A stretch of DNA of 64,000 nt from Bilabrum cf. latius (lineage: Eukaryota; Bigyra: Bicosoecida; Bigyra; Bicosoecida): positions 62,001 through 126,000 of the forward strand of contig OZ237750.1 of the NCBI GenBank assembly GCA_965178125.1, given 5' to 3'. The notes below the pieces were generated by a model, which saw nothing but the letters and a program-made list of their open reading frames with translations, was not told where the DNA came from and searched no databases. A program made the translations under genes and the position numbers. Shown here one piece after another: positions 23,421 to 35,000 of the stretch (position 1 is the first letter of the stretch; the number at the start of each line of letters is the position of its first letter).

Positions 23421-23923
23421 CCATTTGCAGGGACGCAGCTCGACAACAGAGTTTTGTAAGTTCCGGATGAACAGCACTAGCAACGACAGGACAAAATGAG
23501 CAGCACCATATGCACCATTTGTAAGCTAGACTGGGAGGTCCTGTCGAATGGATAGCACTAACAACGACGAAAGCGATGATCACTCCCGCAGCAACCTGTG
23601 TACTTGAATGCATCTTAGGCACCAGTATTAAGCTCGGCGAGGATTTCGTATATAATTGACATCTCTGGTTGCGATCAACGACTAGGCTCATCGGTGGTAC
23701 GGTGAATGCTGCAGATCAGCCACCATAACCTGACAGTTCAACACAACAGTCGATGCAAGTGGCTCCACGGTGGTCACCACCGACAGATGACTACCACTAG
23801 TGGCAAGCAAAGCGGACAGCAGCCATCGTGGCGACTATATCCAAGGAGCGGATTAATGTGACCCACAGGTCAGTATGCGTAGGGCGGCAAGCCGCAGTGG
23901 CCACAGGTGGCCAAATCTGCGGG
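23421..23923. other. Degenerate repeat remnants and unique sequence
   Basis: Contains decayed pieces of the 107-bp unit up to about 23640 and then unique sequence. No gene is supported. Confidence 0.45.
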
Positions 23924-24160
23924 TCAGTACGGCGCAGGCTGCACCAGCAGCCGGGTCCCCTTGTGGCGCCACGGGTGGTCAACCGCCCGAGGAGCCGGGG
24001 CCCAGCACGCCCTCGCATTTTCTAGCAACCCTAACCGGAGGTTCTAGAACTGATTCGATGTAACGTACAAATCAATGTCAGTTTTTAGCAGGTCTGGGGT
24101 TACAATCAGTAAGACCGGAACTGTAGAAACTGGGATTGATTTGCGTGAAGGCCGACTCAT
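23924..24160 (-). CDS. Small fused ORF: N-terminus of one CHAT-NTPase joined to C-terminal tail of the other
   Basis: 78 codons from ATG 24160 to TGA 23924, including one in-frame TAG at 24044. The first 25 codons and the upstream sequence are repeat A, identical to the start of the giant CHAT-NTPase gene; the rest is repeat B, identical to the C-terminal tail of the second CHAT-NTPase gene. The join at 24084/24085 keeps the frame of both parents. All domains in between (CHAT and NTPases) are absent. It could be an expressed leader-tail peptide, a decoy, or simply the scar of a recombination between two paralogues. Confidence 0.5.
23932..24084. repeat. Direct repeat B, copy 1 (153 bp)
   Basis: Matches 24812-24964, offset 880 bases. 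It abuts repeat A copy 2 exactly. Confidence 0.93.
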
Positions 24161-24256
24161 CTTCCCGAGGGTACGCCGAAGATACTGATCTCGGCAGTGC
24201 TCAAGAAGACACGTACTACAATGTAGTGTAGTTCTGAGTCAGCTTGCAAAAGTTTT
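24085..24256. repeat. Direct repeat A, copy 2 (172 bp)
   Basis: Matches 17964-18135, offset 6,121 bases. Includes the same start codon and upstream region as the giant CHAT-NTPase gene. Confidence 0.95.
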
Positions 24257-24728
24257 CCCGCCCACCCGCAAAGTGTAGAGGAAGTGCAGAGAGGAGTGTC
24301 ATGACTCAAGTCCCTGAATGATGGGGCAAAGAGCCCACGCGTACCACAGCAATTTGGAGCGCGAGGACAGCCCAGGGCCTGCGATTTGGCGCAACGATAG
24401 CGCATATCTTGCAGGGCAGGGATCATGACTCAACACCCAGAGGTACAGGGGTCGCCACCGGACACCGAAGGGCGGCACCCAGGATCGCGCGTGAGTTTGT
24501 CGGCATCCTCAGCCAACAAATCACACCGCGGGACAGTCAGCAGAAGACGGGGTCGTCATCTCAACGAGAGGGCGGCACCCAGGCATGGATAGTTTTCTTC
24601 CGGAACATTTTCGGTCTTTATAGTCCAGGCCATGCAGACACTCTGAGGGATTTGGATGTAGGGGTCGTCACCTCACTGAGAGGGCGGCACCGAGCTCGGG
24701 TGACTTTTCCCAGCCACTGGCTGGGTGT
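24257..24728. other. Short degenerate direct repeats, no gene
   Basis: Three imperfect copies of a GGGGTCGYCAYC...GGGCGGCACC motif, near 24440, 24550 and 24660, spaced about 110 bases. No coding signal recognised. Confidence 0.45.
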
Positions 24729-27470
24729 TTAGATCTTCGAGCGCATCTGCTTACATTGTATGATTGAATGATACCTCCGGTGGGTAGGCACTTTGCTTAC
24801 CCGCGTCAGGCGCGCAGGCTGCACCAGCAGCCGGGTCCCCTTGTGGCGCCACGGGTGGTCAACCGCCCGAGGAGCCGGGGCCCAGCACGCCCTCGCATTT
24901 TCTAGCAACCCTAACCGGAGGTTCTAGAACTGATTCGATGTAACGTACAAATCAATGTCAGTTTCATGCGGAACCCAAAGCTCCCAGGTCTTATCCTTCG
25001 CCAGCTGCGTCTTGCGGCATTCGACCAGAGGCTCCTGGGCTTCTAGCTGACGAAAGGTTATCTAGCTTGGCCATGGCAGTCCAATCTCGTTGGCATTCGT
25101 GATACTCACACGATACCCACTTTGTCCCGACCGATCACCGTTTTCAATTCGAATGCGCACGCCCCACAGATATCGCAGTGCTTCACATCCGACGCGAACA
25201 GCCCCATGGCAATGCATGCCCTCCTGGAGGCCCTGCACGAACTGGCTCACGGGGTCCTCGTGAGCAATCTCGGATTTAAATGGCTCAATGCCGTCCTGCT
25301 CCATGGAGCCGTACACCTTGCCGACAGGGTTGAAATCAGTGGACCCTTCTGCGTCAGGGGTGGACGCTATGGTCTCGAGGCGAGTTCTAAATCTGACGCA
25401 GTCATGAGGCACAAATGATTCTGCCCCAGTGAACAGCTGGGCCACTCCAGCGAACCTCTTAGGTTGCTCGTCTCCTTTCGGACCCCTGCGACAGGAAGTA
25501 CCAGCGGAGGCGGCACCACCTTTGGCCGCACCATGCGAGGATTTGCCTCCTGACCCGGCACCCCCTTCGGCCGCACCATGCGAGGATTTGCCTCCTGACC
25601 CGGCACCATGGGCAGATGTGGTGCAGTCTTGTTTAGAATCGGCAGCAGCTATGCTGCCCCATCGACGAAATTCATAAAGTATTTGTGATGCCAGCTTATC
25701 TTCTTGCGACTGACTTGCTGGCGTCTCTTTACATTCCTACTCGATTGAGTAGATGGTCCCTCTGGTATCGGAATGACCGCTCTCGTCTGCACCACTGGTG
25801 ACCTACCAGTCCGGAGTATCACCTTGGCCCGACCCGGCCTGACCTTTAGCTGCAGTGGATTTAATAGCCGTCTCCCAATCAGTCGGGGTGCTGCCTTCTT
25901 CGCCACCAGAGGGCTCTACTGCGTTGTCCCCCTGATCAGGACTGTCGAAGATAAGCAGGATGCCCCCGTCACTTCTAGCAATCTCGTGTACCGTGGTCGC
26001 AAGCGTCGCGAGATCATGACACTGGAGCACACGTCGCAGGTTAGAGACACAGCGCCGCAGCTGCTCAATAATGGCCGGGGCCTTACCCGAATCCTGTTTG
26101 CGTAGATGGTCCAGGCGGTGCAGGTGGCGCAAGATGCCGGCGCAGATGCAGGACCGGGTGCGAAGCACTGCCTTTGCCGATCTCGATGGCACGCTGGTTT
26201 GCAATTCTTCGGGGGGACCACCTCTTCGAAATATCATGGCCTCCAGGTCGTCTCTAGCGCTAAATCCCCACCTCCTAGCTTCCAAAGCCTCGATCGCCGG
26301 CATGTCGCTTCGGCCATCCACTTCAGCCGCCAAATCATCGCATATATCTTGTAACGACACAAAATAAATGCCCCCGCCGAAGTGCTCTCGCTCTCTGAAG
26401 TAACGCGCTACTTCAAGCGCAGCTGTGGTCTTGCCTGACTTCTGATCACCAGACAGCCCCACGCAACCACCCATCATTAGTTGTTGGATGATGGCGTGCA
26501 TGCCAGTAGCAGTGCTCTATCGGATCTTTTTGAGGGTATCAAAGCCGTGCACCGTCAAATAGAGCGGTGCTGGGGCCAGCCAGGGCTTCCTGTCGGCGCA
26601 GTCCACGATGAGGAGGTTGCGAGCAGCTCGACATGACTCTTCATGCTGGCGTGTCATCTCAGGCAGCGCCAGATGTTGGCTCTCCATAGCTGTAACAGTC
26701 GCTACATACTGCTTGTGTATCTCCTCGCTTTTTCTTTCCGTGATCCCCGTGCTCAGACCCTCAGGCGGCGGGAACAAGTGGATACCCTCGGAGTGCCGCT
26801 TTCCACCGGACCCTCGAAATTGACGCTTTGCGACGTCAAATGCGTGCGACACCTCTGTGCCAAGCGCTAAGCAGTAGTAAAACTCTTCTGCATACTTCGT
26901 GCATAAATCGTCAAACGCTTGTATACTGAAGCCCAGCGTCACTGCCGCTCGCCCTGTGCGCTCGAGACTCTACTTCATCGCCGTCTACAACTCCTTCGCC
27001 AGCCCATACGAGTTACAAGCAGCGAGAAAAATCAAGTCAGGGCACGCTCTACCGCCACGTTCAATGGTCTTGTAGAAATCCTCTACGGTTATCTCTTGAA
27101 CGTTGCCATCTTGATCCTCGAGTAAAATACAAGCTTTGTCACCATGCGCGGCAACATGGAGCACAATGCATGCGCATCTAAGATCTGCAGGTTCCTCTTG
27201 GACGGCTTTGTCTCCGCCTGACTAGAGGAATCGTGGACAACTCTCGAAAACGTGTTGAATATCTTTGGAGGACGGCAAGTTACCGATGGTAGAAGCAACA
27301 ACAATCGGCTTTCCAGATCTCTCTAAGACAGAATATAAACGGTTTATTTCAAAACGAGATCGCATAATGTTCAGCGTTTTCGCTTCACCTACACAAGCAT
27401 TGGCTCCTCCTAAACCATCTTTTCCGGAGCCATAGTAAGGGTCAGCTGTAACATACCACAAACCCTGCAT
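24729..27470 (-). CDS. CHAT-NTPase protein with intact His/Cys dyad, 913 residues
   Basis: Open frame from ATG 27470 to TAA 24729 with eight in-frame TAG codons and no internal TAA/TGA. An N-terminal CHAT (caspase HetF-associated) domain is clear: LHVAAHGDKA (His about residue 109) and DLIFLAACNSYGLA (Cys about 152), then the YAEEFYYCLALG and AFDVAKRQF helices typical of the end of the domain. A P-loop NTPase module follows with GDQKSGKTTAALEVARYF (about 340) and a Walker B-like GGILLIFDSPD. The C-terminal 250 residues are unique and end in repeat B. The frame is open upstream of the ATG to about 27745 with no other ATG, so an additional 5' exon is possible. Likely a protease-effector STAND protein; its target is unknown. 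Confidence 0.78.
24812..24964. repeat. Direct repeat B, copy 2 (153 bp)
   Basis: Encodes the C-terminal tail of the second CHAT-NTPase protein, including its last in-frame TAG at 24924. Confidence 0.93.
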
Positions 27471-29073
27471 ACTTGCCTGTATTGCTTGGCAATTCTATGG
27501 GCTCTGCGCAAACAAGGGTCTAAAATTCGGCAAGTATGCTGGACATAGGATTTTTGGATACGACTGTCCAATGCAACACTTTGCTTGTTCGACCTCACAC
27601 TATTCGTAGCACGACCGATAAAGACCAGATCTATGTATTGACCAATTGCTGTATGCTATGATTTGTGCAATACCGTTCAAAACGGTGGTAAAGTATGAAG
27701 ATCGGGGTCTTCGACGGGCGGTCTGGCCCAGTGCTGCAACAGATCGTTACTAATAAATTTAACATGATTTTCTGATTTTTGTTGGCACCTGCTCGCAACA
27801 GGGGAGGAGTGTGGTTTCTTTACCCTACAAATTATTCTGGTATTCTGGTATTCTGGAGTAGTACCACGGTCAGGTTGATGGGGTGTTCGGCCCTGGTTCA
27901 CTGCCTACCACTGCAGCACTGCAACCGCGTGGCTCCGACGGGCGATTGATCCTTCGTGTTCGTGCGGGTATTTACCCTCGTTCCTGTTCCCCTACTCCAG
28001 AACTGACAGACAAGGTGGCTGTGGAGATGACTCGCCGAGAGTCATCGCTGCAGTCACGTGGTCTTCAGGCAGAGTGGGTCTCCGGTGACTGGGCCAGTCG
28101 AACTTCAGAGGAGAAGGGCAAGATAAGGAAGGCATGGGCGCACCATGGCCTACGTCTTGAATCTCACCCACAACCTCTGGAGAAGGACAGGCGTGGAGTC
28201 GCTGACGCGCATACCCTCTTTGTATGTCCTGGTAATTACCCAATCTCAGCCCATCTCCCGAACACAAAGAGGGTATGCGCGTCATCGCAAAGCAATCCGT
28301 TGGCTTGGTCGCACCTTCCCGGTTGCGACCGCCAGCGGAACCCAATGCGACGTTCCCGCGCTCCCACTCTGACATCAACACCGAACCCGTACGGCGTTAG
28401 GATTAGCTTTCACAAAATATCAGATCCCCCCAAAAAGGATCTATGGCTCGCCATTCGGTCGCCGCCTAGCACCAGCACATTCGCGGGGAAAGGCATGTGT
28501 ACCACACTAGCACTACGTACTCAAAGATCCTCGGCTTTGTCTCGAAGGGTTCAAAGAGGGCTGCAGCAAAAGCCAAACGGGCTCTAGTAAGGGCGGTCCA
28601 GGAGGACTCTGCCAGCCTGGCTGTATGGGCAGCCGAAATTAACAACCTCGCCATGGCGGTCGCCAACATCAAGGCACGGTTGGAATAGATCCATGGATGG
28701 GGCAGAAGGATGAGGTGCCTGTGGTGAGTGGCTGAGCGTCCGTGAACGTTGACACAAAATCCGGAGAAAATGGGTCCTTGTCGCAACGAACGCGCGAAGA
28801 CGTATTAGCCGGGCCATGTGGTCGTTATGTAGCCGGCAGTTTGACTCGCATCAACGGATCATGATGTGCCATGGATGCCAGGCAACCGCACGAAGCAATG
28901 TCTGCGCTAACGGCAGGCTGCGCGGCCGCCACAACTGCTAGCAACAGTGAGTAGATCTAGGAAAGCGACCTAGGATAACACTGTGACAAAAAGTCGCACA
29001 GCCCTGACCCTCTCCACGTAAGCTAAACTAGATCTAGATCTCAACATCAGCTGTTCGATCGACTCGATGTCCC
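27471..29073. other. Gene-poor stretch with weak ORFs and a hairpin
   Basis: No gene is supported. A plus-strand frame of about 235 codons (27883-28590) has no motif and contains a perfect inverted repeat; a shorter frame at 28497-28727 encodes an Ala/Lys-rich helix-like peptide and could be an exon. TATTCTGG is repeated three times near 27835. The last 200 bases should be the 3' region of the giant gene ending at 29074. Confidence 0.4.
28204..28283. repeat. Perfect 20-bp inverted repeat with 40-base loop
   Basis: Arms 28204-28223 (GACGCGCATACCCTCTTTGT) and 28264-28283 are exact reverse complements. Could be a palindromic binding site, a small-RNA hairpin or a trace of a foldback element. 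Confidence 0.85.
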
Positions 29074-32000
29074 TTACTGCACCTCCCCACCGCCAGCCGC
29101 ATCAGACCGTGCCCCATCGGCCGCAGGTCCTGCAGAGCCAGACCGCCCGGCGGCACCTTCCCCTTCCTCCGTGTCTGTACCCTCGCTCTCCCGCTCGACG
29201 ATGGGCCCCAGCCCCGTGTTCAGCGAAGGTTCCCTAATCGGTTCCTCCGCGGTGCTCCCGCTGTCCCCGCTGCCATTGTGCACTGCACCTGACTGCAAGA
29301 AGGGAGACGAGCCGCCCGAGGCCCCGGTATTCCGCTCCGCTACCGCGCTCGTCCTCAGCTTGGAGGGGCTACCCCTTGTTCCCTGGGCGTGCCCCACTTG
29401 CTCGGACCTCGCGTTCCTCATGGCAGTGGCCCGCTTGGCCTCGGCCATCTGCTGCTTGACGTCCTCCTCGAACTGGTCAAGGCCAGTGGGCAGGTTGGTA
29501 GGGTCTACCTTCCATCGGTGGTAGCTGTACATGAGCACCTCGGTGCCCTTCCACAGCGCCGCTGCTGCCCTGTCCAGAGGCAGCCGCATCCCGTCCACGC
29601 TGCCACCGGGAGGGAGGGCAGCAAGCGCATCCGCGGGCTCTGGCTCCCCCTCCTGCCCCTCCCTGGCCTCACCCTCCCAATGGCTGCCCTTGGACGCGCC
29701 CCCATCCGCCTTCTTCCTGGCCTCCTCCGCCGCGGACAGGCCCAGGAGGGTCATCCTCCTCTCCACCTGGTCCCAGGCGCATGCGTCCGACCACCAAGTG
29801 GCCAGGGGTGAAGCGGGGCTGCTATTCTGCCCCTTACCCTGGCTCTGCGGCTCGCCCATCGTCGCGTGATCGCTGCTGCCAGCACCAGCGGCAGGACCAG
29901 TGGTACTAGAGCCGCCCTCAACTGGCCTTGTGCCTCTAGTGTGGTTATCCTTGTCGAGTGCGATGCTGCGATGCAATGGAAGAGGGGCCGCACCCGTCGA
30001 TGTCTCGAATCCGTACATGCCCTTCATCGTGCTGCCTTCTCCAGGGGCGCACACGACGGCCAGCGGTCCCAGCTGGGACGCGACCACCTGCGCGGCGGCC
30101 TGCTTGCCCAGCGACCGAATGCTGTCCCGGCCGAGGCCGGGCTGGAGACCCACGGCATCGCACGCCTGGGCGTCCAGCTTACCATTCGTCACACCTGCGC
30201 CCGTGCACCGCATCACTCCGTCTTGGTCCAGAGCGAACGCATGTGCGCCCAGCAGGCCGTGGGCCAGCACACCGTGCTTGTACTTCCGGAGGGCACGGTC
30301 CACGGGCGAGTCCGCGATGTCGTCATCCTCATCATCGTCATCAAGCTCATCCTGGCCCTCCGAGCTCGACTCCGCGTCTGCAGTGTCTGGTGCAATTCCG
30401 GCGGCGTCGGCTGTAGCAGTATCATCGGAGGGCGCCGCAAGCGATGATCCGGCGGCAGCCGCGGATGCAGCGAAGCTCAGCGAGAGCTGCAGCCCTTTGC
30501 CCGCATCGCTGCCGCTGCCACCACCCTTCGCGACGGAATCACCATCCCCTTCTCCTCCGGCCTCCTCCAACGGGTCGACATCATCGCCACCATCGCCAGC
30601 AACCGAGCTCGCTTTCTGCGCGTTGACAGCCTCAAGCTGACACACAACGAACTTCTTCATGCCCTCGGGTGTCTCCCCCTGCTTGAGCGGGAGCAGTTCC
30701 TCCGGCATGAGGGCCTGCCTGGAGCTCTGCAGAGTGAGGTAGTCTTCCTGCGCGCCAGACCACGTGTGTCCCTTTTCCACGGCATTCATGCTCGCTTCCC
30801 TGTGCTCCTCGGCGGCAGAGCGGCGGGTCATGCTGCGGCTGCGGCTGCGGCTTCTCGAGTTCTTGTAGGCGGCAGCGCCCTTCCTGCCCTCCGTGGCATC
30901 GGCTCTCTTCTGGCCCGAACCAGTCGCGAGACTGAGACTACCTTCCTTCTTCTTGTCCTGCTATTTGAGAGCCGAGACATCCATGGCTTCCACGCTGCCT
31001 CCAAGCGAGGGGTGCTCCCCGAACCCTGCGAAGCCAGGGCCATACAGCGCCGCTCGCAGGGCAAGGATGGCGTCCTCGGCAGCGAGACGGAGGTGCGGCT
31101 CGGGGTTGAGGAGGTGCCTCAGGATGGCCTGCAGTGCCGAGGGGCAGGCGTGCTCGGGTAGCTCCGGCAGGCGTTCCAGCAGGTCATTGTACTCGTGAAC
31201 GGGCGGGAACTGGAAGGGACCCTTGGTCTTTCCCGTCGCGATGGCCTGCGCAGCAGCTAGCTCCCACACGATCTTGGCCGCAGACCACGCATCGGAGGCC
31301 AGGTACACCTGAGCCAGCGTGTGGGGTCGGAAGCCCTCCTGCTCCTGCAGCTTGGTGAGGTATCCTCCCTGCTGCAACCGGAGCAGCTCGGGGGCAGTGG
31401 CCTCCCTCAGGCCGCCGCCCGTGAGCTCCGCCTGTCTGAAGGGGACAGCGTCGCTGAGCAGGTGCTGCGAGTCGTAGACAGAGGGCTTCCTGCTGGGCGT
31501 CCTCGACTCGTCCAGCCCCAGCCCCTCGAGGCCATCCCCGACGTCCTCTCGGCCAGAGTTGCCCGAGGGCTTGGCGACGAACACCTCATGCACGGTGTCC
31601 CCGTGGCTCCCTCCAGTCATCAGATCCATGTGGGTCGATGTGCGGCTACCCATGGACAGACCTCCAATGGTCCTGCCGGCGACGCTCCCGAGCCTCGATG
31701 AGTCCCGCATGAGCTTCCGCCTGAGAAACATGGACTGCACCGCAGCATCCTCCGACTCGTACGCGCCCATCAGGTGCATCTCCTCGCTGCGGGCAGAGCT
31801 CGTCACTGTGACTCCCCGACCCCAGCCGCAGACGAGCAGCCGGCCCTCGGCGCACACGTGCACGTTGGCACCGCGGAGGTCACGGTGCACCACGCCGGCA
31901 CGGGTCCTGGCATCATCTACGGCCTGCAACAGCTGCAGAAGCCACAGCGAAAGGAGGCGCCCGGATAGCATCGGCGGCTGGCGAAGGAATTGCTTTGTGG

Positions 32001-35000
32001 CCGCGTCGTCAATCTCCTGCTCGTGCGAAGGCGTGAGCGTGACCCTGGGCGGGTCCACCTTGACGCGCAGCTTGCTACGCGACTTGTGCCTGCGTCGGTC
32101 CGCCGGCATGTTGGCAGCGGTGCCGCCGCTGATGCTCCTGCCGCCAGCTGAGGCAACTGCAGCTCCCTTTGGGCTCACCACTGGCTGGACTTGGTCTTGC
32201 GATACTGTCGCGCTTCCACCCTTCGAGCTAGCGTCAGTGGTATCAGCTTGTCCAGCCGAGCTGGCGTTGGATCCTGCCGTTGCGGCCGGCACAGCACTAC
32301 CTGCCGCCTGTGCATCGGCAGAAGCAGAGTCGCCTGCTTGTGACCGAGAGGCACCTGCAGCGGATGCCTCGTTCGCTACTGTCCCAGGGACACCGTCAGT
32401 CGCATCCTTGCTGCTGGAAGTGTCCGCGCCTTTGCCGGCATCACTCGCAAGTACTGTACCCGCGTCTGCCGCGCTGTTGCTTTCATCTTCTTCGTCTTCC
32501 GAGTCGGACTCGACCACTTTCTTCCTCTTGGTCCTGCGTGCGCCAACACACCAGCCAAAGCAACCCGCCTGCAGCTCGATCTCATCCTCTTCCGATTCGC
32601 TCTCTGAAGCATCGGACTCGATGCTATGGTCATCGAAATTGCCAGCTTCAGCTGCAGCTGCGGCGTCGGTATCGGCAGCATGGCCTGCATGTTCGTCCGG
32701 TGCACCCACAGCTGCTGCTGCATTCCCTGTTCCCGCTCCCTTGGGAGTCGCGGGGTGCCCATGCCCATAGTCCTGGTCGTGGCCACTGGCGTGCGCTTTC
32801 TACCCGAGCTTGCGAGCCACAACAGCCGCCGAGAAGGCGTTACCCGGCAGCTTCTTCCTGCCGCGCGTTGACGAGCGCTTGCCGCCTCCCTCAGCGAAAA
32901 ACTTCGCGTCTGATTCCTGCTGCAGCTTTCTCCTCAGCTGCTCGCGGGCCTCGCCTCTCATGTGCTCGTAGGCAGCGATCACCAGGTCACGCACGGCGAC
33001 TTGCACATCGTGCATGGTAGTGCGGGTCAGAGACGGCGGTAGCACCTGCCACTGAGTGGCCGGGCTGACCGCGCCGGCCTGCAGGAGGGCCGGGTCCACG
33101 GCCGGCAGCAGGAGCGTGGAGGCCCCGGTGAACGTGGACACGTGCGCTCCTGCATGGGGCGAGTGGCGCATGAGCCGAGACAGGGCGTACTCTCGCGCGC
33201 GCCTCTGCCGGTAGCTGTCGTAGTCGTAGTGCTGCAGCCTGACCTGCGGCATGCCGCCCTGTGGCGAGACGGAGGACCGCAGCACGGAATGGGTTCCGGT
33301 GTGCAGCGGCGCGTTGGAGCGCAGCACCATGATGCCGTGCTTGGGGTGGAACAGGACGAGATCCACACCGTCGTCGTCCGTGACAGCGACGCTGCCGTGC
33401 GACTTGCGCTCGCCGTACGGGAGCACGGTGCTGCGCGCCTGCCAAGCTTGAGAAGGCCTCGCCGTGACGAGCTGCTGCCCGTCGGGACCGGCCACGAGCT
33501 GCACCTAATACCCGCCCTGGGTGTCGGACGGGTCCACCCCTGTCTGCAGCAGAGGGTAAGGAGCTGCTTCCACGCCCCGCCTTTCTGTCTCCGCGGCTGG
33601 AGGCACCCCGTCCATGCCTCCGATCACGATGCGCAGGTGGGTCTCCGGGCGGGGGCCTTGCTGCGCTGCTGCTGGAGCGGCTTGAGAGCCGGTATCGCTG
33701 GTACACTCGGCTGCAACGGTCTACAGCGAGACTCTCCTCGACTTGGCGGGTGCGATAGCATCGATCACGACCCACTCGTCATCTTTCTTCGAGACGCGCA
33801 TCTATGACGGCAGACCGCTGACGTACTGCTGCCTCACCCCAACGATTGACCCTGCGATGCCCGTGGCGCTTGCACCGGCCATGCGCCGGCTGCTGTGTAG
33901 CATGGGTCCTACACGCGGAGCACCCTGAGTGGCACTGGAACGATGATCTCCAGCGGTAGCGGCAGCTTCCTCCAGACGAACTGAGACGAACCACATGCTG
34001 GACTTTTCGGTTCCGTTCTTGCCCACGCGTCGCGTGCAGCCCATGAACGTGGGGTGCTCCCTGGGCTTTGCCTGAGTCATCACATGTTCCCCAATGCGGT
34101 CGCTGTCAATCTTGAGCTGCATCTCAGCGTCTGCGATCGCCTTGGGCTCCCTGAGGGGTGGCCACGCCTCGGTCGGGATGTACCTCCACGTCTTGCCCCA
34201 GCTAACCACGCTGTTGACGGCCTCCCGGTCGATGCGAAGCATGGCGCTCACGGCGTCCTGCAGAGGCCCCCTCACCTGCTGCATGAGCTCGAGCTGCTTG
34301 CGCATGCTGTCAGCGAACACGGAGCGCTCGATGGCGCGCGACTGGGCCAGCACGGCCTCGCTCCACGCAACGAGGCGCACCAGGGGCATCTTGCCCGGCC
34401 CCGCGGATCCCTTGCCGCCATGTGCCACCATGGCGGTGCTTGTGACCTCCGTGCCAGAAGGCTCCTGCCTGCCGGGAGAGGGCACCTAGCCCCACACCCC
34501 GCTCCTCTCAGAGTCGCGAGACATCGCCGTGCCCTCGCTGTCCTCCTTGGCCGGCTCCTCTTGCGGCAGCCCCATGATGCGCCGGATGAGAGACACCATG
34601 GCGGGCTTGCGGGTGCTTGCCCAGTTGTGCAGCGCCGCGGCAGTCTCCCGCTCGTGGAAGCGCCTCCTCTCGTCAATGCTGAGGCCCTGGTACAGCTCCA
34701 GCCCCCTGAGGCTGCCATCCTCGCGCAAGTGGCGCAGCGGGGGCACCAGCATGAGGGCCTCCTGCTTGCGACCGGCACGGCCGCCCTTGAACTGTTCCCC
34801 GAGAATCTCGCTCCGAGTTGCCACGAGAGAGCCGGCAGCAAGCGCCTCCACCACGTCCTCGCGGAAATCGCCCACCTCGCTGCTGGGCTCGTCGCACGCA
34901 CCAGCAGCCGTGCCGGCACTAGAGCTCGCCGCTCCGCCTGTGGCCTAGCCTGTTTCGCCTGCCGGGGAGTCTAGCACGCCCTGCTCGAGCTGCAGCATCA

